This document shows positions 1 to 5,200 of a DNA stretch of 10,342 nt, piece by piece. The position numbers and the translations under genes are program-made. This stretch comes from Treponema sp. GTDB taxonomy: Bacteria > Spirochaetota > Spirochaetia > Treponematales > Breznakiellaceae. The DNA is taken from contig JAISTO010000054.1 in the NCBI GenBank assembly GCA_031272575.1, forward strand, positions 1 to 10,342, in the 5' to 3' direction. Within the stretch, counting starts at the first letter, position 1. Every line of letters begins with the position of its first letter. The notes beneath the pieces are model-generated. The model was not told the DNA's origin. It searched no databases and worked only from the letters and a program-made list of their open reading frames with translations.

Positions 1-1
1 C

Positions 2-17
2 CATATCATTCACTCCT
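2..17 (-). promoter_or_regulatory. Ribosome-binding site and start codon of a leftward gene leaving the window
   Basis: On the minus strand an AGGAG (17 to 13) is followed after 8 bases by ATG (4 to 2). This is a good Shine-Dalgarno spacing and suggests that a minus-strand gene begins at position 4 and lies outside the window. Only the start codon can be seen, so nothing can be said about the product. Confidence 0.25.
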
Positions 18-36
18 ATGAAACGCCCTCGCCCCC

Positions 37-63
37 GGCGCGGCGAGCAATGCTCGCCGCGCC
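37..63. repeat. 12-bp perfect hairpin with 3-nt loop
   Basis: The arm at 37-48 is the exact reverse complement of 52-63, with loop AAT at 49-51. The stem is almost pure G+C. It has the same design (perfect GC-rich stem, three-base loop) as the palindromes at 973-1035, 2129-2167 and 5041-5087, so it may belong to a dispersed small palindrome family of this genome. It has no T-run and is unlikely to be a classic terminator. Confidence 0.6.
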
Positions 64-210
64 AGGGGCTGGCGGGGTGCGCGGGACAAGACGCCCGCGC
101 TCGAGGCGCCTTATTCCCCCGTCCGCCGGAACTGATCGGGGAGGGAAATTTTCCCCGCCGGGAGGGCGTCTCTTTTCAGGGGGGAGTGGAGCCAGGCCGG
201 CGGTCTGCGC
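64..210. other. Stretch with no recognisable gene
   Basis: Short open frames cross this GC-rich stretch, but none has a convincing ribosome-binding site or a recognisable protein sequence. It lies between the DGR terminator candidate and the putative leftward gene start at position 4, so it may hold that gene's promoter. I could not pick out a clear -35/-10 pair. Confidence 0.4.
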
Positions 211-270
211 AAAAAAATGCCTTTAAGCGTTCCCCTAAGGCAGCAGCCGGGGTACCAGCGTAAAGGCATT
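211..270 (-). terminator. Candidate intrinsic terminator of the DGR transcript
   Basis: Read on the minus strand, a perfect 10-bp stem (270-261 pairing with 225-216) is followed by a run of T (217-211). The loop is about 35 bases and can pair further through CCCC/GGGG. It sits about 95 bp past the TR and the RT stop codon, which is where an RT-TR transcript should end. The large loop and moderately A+T stem make it less than textbook. Confidence 0.5.
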
Positions 271-363
271 ACTCGTTTTTCGCGGCCGGGGGTTTGCCTG
301 GCCGCCAGACACCGTTTTGTTCCGCAAGGCCGCTCTGACTCGCAGAGACTTATGCGTTCGCGG

Positions 364-524
364 AATTCAGACGCCATTTATGGCGCGCACACAACACGAA
401 AACCCAAATTGTTGTTCGTGTTGTTCGGGGTGTTGTTGTTGCGGTTGGACACCGTGCAGTTGTCCGCGTTGTTGTTCCAGCTGCCGCCGCGTTTCACCCG
501 GTTCGTGCCCGAACCGGCGCCTGT
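364..524 (-). repeat. DGR template repeat (TR)
   Basis: This 161-bp segment aligns without gaps to the VR at 2331-2491 (constant offset 1967). Read in the VR frame it carries fifteen AAC/AAT codons, many in runs, where the VR has mixed codons. Across the 38 codons before the conserved 3' end, 20 of 37 template adenines differ in the VR but only 2 of 77 other bases do. About 45 bases at the 3' end are almost unchanged even though they contain adenines, which fits an initiation-of-mutagenic-homing region (IMH*). Homology fades below about 357. The TR overlaps the RT frame and serves as the RNA information donor. Confidence 0.95.
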
Positions 525-1566
525 ACCACAAGCTTACACGAAAAGCGCGGGTTCGCGCAAGCAGGACGGCGGCGTATACGCTGATGAGCCAGGCTGCGGC
601 CTGGGCTTCCGTTATGAGGCCGGCGGCAAGCTCACCCTTGATCTCGCGCACACGGGTCTTCATCCGCCGCTTCGACTTTTGCAGCAGATAGATGCCTTTC
701 GTCTTTATCATGAAGCCCAGGAACGGGAGGCCGCGGGCGGTCTTGTCCAGGACCGGCGGCTTCAAATGCAGGAGAAGGCGATCTTCAGTATAACGCTCGA
801 TCTTATTCAACATGATTTGCAGTGATTCTTTTGTGGAAGCCCACAGGACAAAGTCGTCCATGTAGCGGCAGTAGGCGGCGGGCTTGAGTTCTTCCTGAAT
901 GAAGTGATCAAGGCCGGAAAGGTAGTAGTTTGCGAAGTATTGGCTGGTGAGGTTGCCGATGGGTACACCTCGGCAAGGCTCTGCCTTGCCGTCGCAAGGC
1001 ATTGCCTTGCCGTCGCAAGGCTCTGCCTTGCCGTCGCCCGGCGCGGTGTGATAGGTGTCAATGATGCTGCCGAGGAGAGCCAGGGTTCGTTTGTCTTTGA
1101 TGATACGGGCCAGCAGTTTTTTTAATGTGGCGTGATCGATGGAGTCGAAGTATTTGCGCATATCGAGTTTGAGGAACCAGGGGTGCGCCTTGCACTTGGT
1201 AAAGGCGTAGCGCACGGCGGCGTGGGAACCCTTGCCGTTGCGGCAGGCGTAGCTGTGGTGAATCAACTGGTGTTCAAAGACAGGGTCGAGCACATTCATG
1301 ATGGCGTGGTGGATAACGCGGTCTTCAAATGGGGCGGCAGTGATGATGCGCGTTTTGGGGTCGGTGATGACAAAGGATTTGTAGGCGCCCCACCGCACGG
1401 TTTCCGCGAGGAGGCGGAGGCGGACATTTTCCAGGCTGCCTTCGATGTCGCGGCAGAAGAGCAGCGCTTCTGCGGAGGCGCGTTTGCCCCGGATCGCCTT
1501 GAGGAAGGCCAGGCGGATGTTGGCGTACGAGGCAATTTCGTCAAAGAGAAAGTTCCGGCGCTTCAC
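367..1566 (-). CDS. DGR reverse transcriptase
   Basis: This is a group-specific DGR reverse transcriptase that would copy TR RNA into mutagenised cDNA. Numbered from the GTG at 1566 (399 aa), the palm motif LDMRKYFDSIDH lies at 134-145, the DGR-type motif GVPIGNLTSQ at 200-209 (other RTs usually carry a QG-type motif here), the catalytic YMDD at 235-238, and FLGF at about 282-285. The N-terminal FLFDEIASYANIRLAFLKA resembles the usual DGR RT beginning. The GTG start is chosen because it matches the family start and has GAGG six bases upstream; it overlaps the HRDC gene by 26 bp, suggesting translational coupling. An ATG at 1647 is the alternative (426 aa). Two oddities: three copies of DGKAEPC/DGKAMPC at 178-198 just before motif 4, and residues ~349-399 encoded by the TR in another frame, giving a tail with 11 Gln. 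Confidence 0.93.
   Translation of the reverse strand: MKRRNFLFDEIASYANIRLAFLKAIRGKRASAEALLFCRDIEGSLENVRLRLLAETVRWGAYKSFVITDPKTRIITAAPFEDRVIHHAIMNVLDPVFEHQLIHHSYACRNGKGSHAAVRYAFTKCKAHPWFLKLDMRKYFDSIDHATLKKLLARIIKDKRTLALLGSIIDTYHTAPGDGKAEPCDGKAMPCDGKAEPCRGVPIGNLTSQYFANYYLSGLDHFIQEELKPAAYCRYMDDFVLWASTKESLQIMLNKIERYTEDRLLLHLKPPVLDKTARGLPFLGFMIKTKGIYLLQKSKRRMKTRVREIKGELAAGLITEAQAAAWLISVYAAVLLARTRAFRVSLWYRRRFGHEPGETRRQLEQQRGQLHGVQPQQQHPEQHEQQFGFSCCVRAINGV
973..1035 (-). repeat. Three tandem 21-bp palindromic units inside the RT gene
   Basis: There are three abutting 21-bp units at 973-993, 994-1014 and 1015-1035. The outer two are identical and the middle differs only in its loop (ATT for TCT). 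Each contains a perfect 7-bp inverted repeat, GCAAGGC and GCCTTGC, around a three-base loop. The units are in codon register and encode DGKAEPC, DGKAMPC, DGKAEPC. DGR RTs normally run almost directly from the YHTxPG segment to GVPIGN, so this looks like a 63-bp in-frame insertion in a tolerant loop. Confidence 0.9.
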
Positions 1567-2098
1567 CGGCGGCCTCACTTTCGGGCGGCTGTTCTGCCGC
1601 TGATGCGGCGGCGGGAGCGGCTGCCGGGGCCGGCGTGTGGTCGGCAATAAGTTTGAGAAAGACGCCGGCGTACTGCCTGACCTTGGCGTCGCCGACGCCG
1701 GGAATACTGGCGATGTCTTTGACGGTCTTGGCCTTGTTCTTGATCATGGCGGCCAGTTGTTCGTTGGTGAAGACCGCGTAGGCCGGGAGGCCCTGTTTTT
1801 CAGAAAGGCTTTTGCGTAGTTGGCGGGCTTTGTCGAAGAGGGCGAAGTCCTGATCGCTTAGGACATCGCGGTAGTCGACGCGCGGCTGGCTTTGGCCCTG
1901 CTGGGGCGAATACGAATTTTTGACTTCCTGGCCGTACTCAACGAGAAAGAGCCAGCCCGTGCCCCGTTCGCCGTCGACAAGGCGTTTTTCCACATTGACG
2001 ATGCGGTGGCTCTTCAGAAATGCGTTGAGTTCGTCGCATATCGAAGGTTCCCCGAAGGGGCTGATGAAAAATGAGCGATATTGCGTTAAGAGCGCCAT
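1541..2098 (-). CDS. DGR accessory protein with HRDC domain
   Basis: This 185-aa protein has two parts. Residues 1-65 form a conserved-looking N-terminal segment (FGEPSICDELNAFLKSHRI...). Residues about 82-155 form an HRDC domain (LFDKARQLRKSL...LPAYAVFTNEQLAAM...IPGVGDAKVRQYG-like), a helical nucleic-acid-binding fold known from RecQ helicases and RNase D. A low-complexity Ala/Pro/Glu tail follows. Some DGRs carry an HRDC protein in place of the Avd four-helix accessory protein, so it probably binds the RT or the TR RNA/cDNA (inferred). The start is the ATG at 2098, with AAGGAAGG seven bases upstream; the open frame to 2227 is low-complexity. Its end overlaps the RT start. No Avd-like gene is visible. 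Confidence 0.85.
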   Translation of the reverse strand: MALLTQYRSFFISPFGEPSICDELNAFLKSHRIVNVEKRLVDGERGTGWLFLVEYGQEVKNSYSPQQGQSQPRVDYRDVLSDQDFALFDKARQLRKSLSEKQGLPAYAVFTNEQLAAMIKNKAKTVKDIASIPGVGDAKVRQYAGVFLKLIADHTPAPAAAPAAASAAEQPPESEAAGEAPELSL

Positions 2099-2128
2099 TG
2101 TTTCGCCTTCCTTGTGGTGAGTGGGAAA

Positions 2129-2167
2129 CCAGGGGGCGGCGGCAACTACGTTGCCGATGCCCCCTGG
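2129..2167. repeat. 18-bp near-perfect hairpin with TAC loop
   Basis: Arms 2129-2146 and 2150-2167 are reverse complements except for two adjacent positions. The loop is TAC. It lies about 30 bp upstream of the HRDC start codon and would fold in the leader of the HRDC-RT message. The design matches the other three-base-loop palindromes in the window. Confidence 0.7.
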
Positions 2168-2261
2168 ACCCCCGCCGGGGGGTTGAGACCCCCCCGGACC
2201 CCCCACTACGCTTGCGCGTCCTTTCAAGCGGCGCGTTTTACTTCAAGAGCCGCCTGGTATC

Positions 2262-2322
2262 AAACAGGTCTGACTCACTACGGCGCGCCCTTCAGGCGGC
2301 CTTCGTGCGTACAGACCTGTTT
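2262..2322 (-). repeat. Inverted repeat downstream of the VR gene
   Basis: An 11-bp perfect inverted repeat, 2262-2272 with 2312-2322, encloses about 39 bases. It starts 23 bp past the stop codon of the target gene. It may act as a terminator of the target message, although no long T-run follows, or as a secondary structure near the homing site; DGR targets often carry a hairpin downstream of the VR. Confidence 0.5.
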
Positions 2323-2330
2323 TCTTGCGG

Positions 2331-2491
2331 AACTCAGACGCCATTTATGGCGCGCACACAACACGAAAACCCAAGTTGTAGAGCGTGTTGACCGGGGCGA
2401 CGTCGCCGCGGTATGACACCGTGCAGTAGTCCGCGAGGAAGTTCCAGCTGCCGCCGCGATTCACCCGGGACGTGCCCGAACCGGCGCCTGT
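2331..2491 (-). repeat. DGR variable repeat (VR)
   Basis: This is the recipient copy of the TR at 364-524, forming the last 47 codons of the target gene plus 14 bp beyond its stop. Substituted residues are S538, N541, F548, L549, Y552, Y557, G559, D560, V561, A562, V564, L567 and Y568; each comes from an adenine-containing template codon, nearly always AAC. Only two silent changes in the coding part do not involve a template A. The unaltered 3' end, encoding NLGFRVVCAP and the stop, is the likely IMH. A short inverted repeat CGCCATTTATGGCG spans the stop codon and is present in both TR and VR. Confidence 0.95.
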
Positions 2492-4081
2492 GGGGTTCAC
2501 AACCACACTATTCGATGTAAACGCCTCATCATTTGAGGTAACCGAACTGTTGTACCAGTCCCAGCACCACTCCCACACATTCCCGCTCATGTCGAAAAGC
2601 CCCGCGCTGTTCGAGCCATTTCCATTCAGCCCGCCGGTCAGCCCGGTCCCCACCGGATGTGTCGCACTGCCAGAGTTGCTGCTGTACCACGCCACCGCAG
2701 TTGTATCAGCGGGAAGCGTGTCAGCGCCCGCGTAGGTGTAAGCCCACTCGGTGGCGTGGTCGGTGGGGTCGCCGCCACGCGCCGCCGCTTCCCACTCCGC
2801 CTCGGTGGGCAAACGGTAGCCTGTCGCATCGCTCTTCATGTACACCGTGTCACCAGAAAGGGACTTTATCACCGTGCTATAGTTGCTGTCGCTGTAGTAC
2901 GCCGGCGTCTTCCCGCTCATCTCGCTGTAGGCGTTGCACCACACAACCGCGTCTCGCCAGGAAACATAAGTTACCGGCTCGGTTTTCGCAGAGGTCGGCT
3001 GGGCGCCGTTCGTGCCGTCGTGACCCTCCCGGCCCGCGTTGGTGAATGTGTAGCCGTTGCTCGTTGCCCAGGTCTTCACCTCGTACCAGAGTTCGTAGGT
3101 GGTCTCGTACCTGGCGATCTTGAACGCGCTCAGGGTGACAGTGCGGCCCGCGATGAACACGCCGCTTGACCCGGTGCCAGCCAGGCTCGTGATGGCCCCT
3201 ATCGAAGCCATGCTGCGGTACTGCTCGGGCGTGGTGAAGGTATACTGCGTGGGCGTGAATGCCGCTGACGACCACACCGTGGAGTAGTTGCCCGCCGCGT
3301 CCTTCACCGTTACATGAGCCTTGTACGCAGTGCCCGTGGTCAACCCGGTGATGTTCACGGTGTTGGCACTGGCTGTGGCGGCGGCGCTGGCTATCGCAAT
3401 GGTGCTGCCCGTAACGCCGCCATCGTAAGCGGTTTTAAGGGCCGCGCCGCTTGCCGGTGCATCAGTGGCCGAAGCGTAGACAACTACATAGTAGGTGCCC
3501 GCCTCATCCGAAGTGAAGTTCACCGTGGCGGTGGTGCCGGCTGTGGTCACGTAAGCGCTTACCGATTGCGCCGATAGCACCGGCGCGGTGGTGTCGGCGG
3601 TGATCGGCGTGAACGCCTCTGACGACCACACCGTGGAGTAGTTGCCCGCAGCGTCCTTCACCGTTACATGAGCCTTGTACGCAGTGCCCGTGGTCAACCC
3701 GGTGATGTTCGCCGTGTTGGCACTGGCTGTGGCGGCGGCGCTGGCTATCGCAACGGTGCTGCCCGTAACGCCGCCATCGTAAGCGGTTTTAAGGGCCGCG
3801 CCGCTTGCCGGTGCATCAGTGGCCGAAGCGTAGACAACCACATAGTAGGTGCCCGCCTCATCCGAGGTGAAGTTCACCGTGGCGGTGGTGCCTGCTGTGG
3901 TCACGTAGGCGCTTACCGATCCCGCCGATAGCACCGGCGCGGTGGTGTCTGTCCCGCCGCCGCCGTTGTCGCTGCCGTCAGGGCAGCCCGTGAGTGTGAG
4001 CGCCGTCGATATAACGAACGCTCCGATGATTGCCACCGGCAATTTTACCGGCGGCGTGAAAATGGTAGATTTCGTTTTCAT
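2345..4081 (-). CDS. DGR target: variable surface lipoprotein with FGE/C-type-lectin fold
   Basis: This is a 578-aa predicted lipoprotein. A basic and hydrophobic signal ends in a lipobox, LTGC with Cys33. Residues 45-162 and 163-280 are near-identical Ig/FN3-like domains that probably act as a stalk. Residues ~280-578 form an FGE-sulfatase (SUMF1-type) domain: YETTYELW 325-332, PVTYVSWRDAVVWCNAYSE 369-387, YRLPTEAEWEAAARGG 422-437, GLFDMSGNVWEWCWDWY 494-510, RGGSW 542-546, LGFR 570-573. Residues 532-578 are the VR. Aligned with human FGE, the second active-site Cys is kept (C553) but the first is F548, so a ligand-binding rather than enzymatic role is likely. The start is the ATG at 4081, with AAGGAGG nine bases upstream and a proper signal peptide; the upstream open frame to 4642 is repeat DNA. 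Treponema TvpA is a known DGR target of this class. Confidence 0.93.
   Translation of the reverse strand: MKTKSTIFTPPVKLPVAIIGAFVISTALTLTGCPDGSDNGGGGTDTTAPVLSAGSVSAYVTTAGTTATVNFTSDEAGTYYVVVYASATDAPASGAALKTAYDGGVTGSTVAIASAAATASANTANITGLTTGTAYKAHVTVKDAAGNYSTVWSSEAFTPITADTTAPVLSAQSVSAYVTTAGTTATVNFTSDEAGTYYVVVYASATDAPASGAALKTAYDGGVTGSTIAIASAAATASANTVNITGLTTGTAYKAHVTVKDAAGNYSTVWSSAAFTPTQYTFTTPEQYRSMASIGAITSLAGTGSSGVFIAGRTVTLSAFKIARYETTYELWYEVKTWATSNGYTFTNAGREGHDGTNGAQPTSAKTEPVTYVSWRDAVVWCNAYSEMSGKTPAYYSDSNYSTVIKSLSGDTVYMKSDATGYRLPTEAEWEAAARGGDPTDHATEWAYTYAGADTLPADTTAVAWYSSNSGSATHPVGTGLTGGLNGNGSNSAGLFDMSGNVWEWCWDWYNSSVTSNDEAFTSNSVVVNPTGAGSGTSRVNRGGSWNFLADYCTVSYRGDVAPVNTLYNLGFRVVCAP
3251..3595 (-). 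repeat. Second copy of 354-bp internal direct repeat
   Basis: This segment is almost identical at DNA level to 3605-3949, with a period of exactly 354 bp (118 codons). It encodes the second Ig/FN3-like domain, beginning DTTAPVLSAQ. Protein differences from copy one are few (for example V/I in GSTVAIAS and A/V in NTANITG), so the duplication is recent or kept uniform by recombination. Unit number could change by unequal exchange, altering the length of the surface stalk. Confidence 0.93.
3605..3949 (-). repeat. First copy of 354-bp internal direct repeat
   Basis: This partner of 3251-3595 encodes the first Ig/FN3-like domain, beginning DTTAPVLSAG, directly after the glycine-rich linker that follows the lipidated cysteine. 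The offset is 354 bp throughout, with no indel. Confidence 0.93.
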
Positions 4082-4152
4082 GGAAATCCCCCTCCTTAAA
4101 ATAGTGTCGAGACTTTCCTCGCAGCCAGCGGTCTTTCCCGCGGTCTTCTTAT

Positions 4153-4348
4153 GGGGAGTAGGGAATAGGGAGTAGGGAGTAGGGTGCTTCGGGGACGGTG
4201 GACAGTGGAAAGTGGAGGATGGAGGGCGCGACTCGAAAATCTTTCGTAGTACTTCCTTGCATATCGGTAGTTCCAACGACTTCCGAACAACGATCTCCAC
4301 TTTCCACCGTCCATTTTCCACTCCCCACTCCCCACTCCCCACTCCCCA
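4153..4348. repeat. Long imperfect inverted repeat of low-complexity 7-mers
   Basis: The left arm (4153-4218) is built of GGGAGTA-type 7-mers followed by GGTGGACAGTGGAAAGTGG. The right arm (4295-4348) is its approximate reverse complement, beginning with CTCCACTTTCCACCGTCC and ending in four tandem ACTCCCC units (4320-4347). About 76 bp separate the arms. It lies 70-270 bp upstream of the DGR target start, between that gene and any distal promoter, and could extrude as a cruciform or fold in RNA. No coding potential is credible despite the open minus frame. Confidence 0.75.
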
Positions 4349-4350
4349 AG

Positions 4351-4740
4351 CGCTCCGCGCCCCCCACTCCTCACCCTGAGGCGGCCCGCGGGCATAGCGG
4401 CCTGCCGCCGCGGATGCAGAGAGCCCCCACTCGTGCCGTGCGGTACGATACGCCGCGGAGCCTTTGTTGAGGAAAAAAGTGACTGTTTCGAGAGCGCAAA
4501 CAGGTGTGTTTAAATCGCGAAAAAGTGGGGGACGGGGGGGGGGGCAGAACGGGTTTTGCCGTTGTTGGGACGTACGCGTGATGCGGGTGCGGACAAAACC
4601 GCGGGCGCAAAAGCACACCGAGCCACGGGTGCGGCCGCACACAGTGCGGAGCGGGAAGAAGCGGGGGGATCACTTAAAAAGTGGTCACCTGTGTCCAACA
4701 AGACAAAAGCCATGGTATAAGCCCTCCTTTTGGGTTATTG
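4351..4740. other. Non-coding, repeat-rich stretch with a G11 tract
   Basis: No gene is recognisable here. Open frames exist on both strands only because the DNA is very G+C rich; their translations are low-complexity. Notable contents are a homopolymer of eleven G at 4534-4544 and the palindrome GTGCGGCCGCAC near 4629-4640. It separates the DGR from the toxin-antitoxin locus. Confidence 0.5.
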
Positions 4741-4778
4741 AGACTGTTCAAAAACTCGAGAGCGTTTTTGAACAGTCT
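4741..4778. repeat. 15-bp perfect hairpin
   Basis: Arms 4741-4755 and 4764-4778 are exact reverse complements, with an 8-base loop. The stem is A+T richer than the surroundings. Only a short TTT follows on the plus strand, so it is a weak terminator at best. It could equally be a dispersed repeat. Confidence 0.7.
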
Positions 4779-4985
4779 TTAGAGTATAGCGAAATGCGAG
4801 AAATTGTGTCAAGGGGGGCGGGAGGCGGCGTAGTGCGAGTGAACGGGGCGGAGGCGGAAAGTCTGCGTGATGCCTGTGGGACTTGGGAATTGGGAATTGG
4901 GCGTGATGCGGGGGCGGAGGGTGGAGCGAGTGAGGGCTGCGGAGTGCATGGAGAGTGGTGGGGGCGTTACTCTACGGCTTGGGTG

Positions 4986-5122
4986 CCCTCGTCACTCCGC
5001 GACTTGATCGCGGAGTCCAGATTCCGCGGGGGAGAGGGGGGCGCGTTGAACGCGCATGCCGTTCTACGAACGGTGCGCCTACGGCGCTCGGTCCCGTTTC
5101 CAAGCCGCGGAATGACGGAGGG
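4986..5122. repeat. Small element with terminal inverted repeats
   Basis: The left end (4986-5001) CCCTCGTCACTCCGCG and right end (5106-5122) are inverted copies, with one gap and one mismatch. Inside lie an 8-bp hairpin at 4994-5016 and three tandem three-base-loop palindromes at 5041-5055, 5059-5073 and 5075-5087. The ends resemble the widespread GTCATTCC...GGAATGAC class of bacterial palindromic repeats. At about 137 bp without a gene it is a miniature, probably non-autonomous element, sitting about 80 bp upstream of the toxin gene. Confidence 0.6.
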
Positions 5123-5153
5123 AACCGCCCACTGACCACTAACCACTTTCGCG

Positions 5154-5195
5154 CCTTGCGCCCCCTTGACAAAGACGCAAGGAAGCGCCAGGATA
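5154..5195 (+). promoter_or_regulatory. Candidate promoter and operator of the toxin-antitoxin operon
   Basis: A consensus -35 box TTGACA lies at 5166-5171, with a poor -10 (AGGATA, 5190-5195, spacer 18). CCTTGCG (5154-5160) and CGCAAGG (5176-5182) form an inverted repeat centred exactly on the -35, as expected of an operator for an autorepressing antitoxin. The weak -10 limits confidence. Confidence 0.35.
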
Positions 5196-5200
5196 GAAAC

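Larger units (their letters stand above)
2099..2344. other. Intergenic region between DGR target and HRDC gene
   Basis: These 246 bp hold no credible gene. They contain the HRDC ribosome-binding site, an 18-bp hairpin (2129-2167), C/G-rich stretches at 2160-2212 and the inverted repeat 2262-2322 just after the target gene. No clear promoter for HRDC-RT could be identified, so the accessory genes may be read through from the target or from a weak promoter here. Confidence 0.5.

Noticed and set aside
18..263. 81-codon plus-strand open frame at the left edge
   Set aside because: It begins in a hairpin, ends past the terminator stem, has no ribosome-binding site and no recognisable sequence.
217..825. 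202-codon plus-strand open frame covering the TR
   Set aside because: It is antisense to the TR and RT end; the Leu/Val-rich stretch is the complement of template AAC runs.
973..1035. CRISPR-like short repeats
   Set aside because: The units abut with no spacers and lie in frame inside the RT gene.
1132..1650. 172-codon plus-strand open frame
   Set aside because: It is a shadow of the RT gene in GC-rich DNA.
2099..2227. Upstream extension of the HRDC frame to 2227
   Set aside because: It crosses a hairpin and C/G-rich DNA with no ribosome-binding site; the ATG at 2098 has AAGGAAGG at proper spacing.
2345..2491. Active sulfatase-modifying enzyme
   Set aside because: The first catalytic Cys position holds Phe548 and lies in the diversified segment, so a binding role is better supported.
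4082..4642. Upstream extension of the lipoprotein frame to 4642 (187 more residues)
   Set aside because: The extension translates low-complexity repeat DNA. The ATG at 4081 has a strong AAGGAGG and is followed by a normal lipoprotein signal.
4464..5135. 223-codon plus-strand open frame
   Set aside because: It spans a G11 tract, a perfect hairpin and a miniature element; it is open only because stops are rare in G-rich DNA.
4955..5200. Upstream extension of the toxin frame
   Set aside because: The added residues come from the terminal-inverted-repeat element; the 86-aa protein from 5201 matches the normal RelE size and has its own ribosome-binding site.
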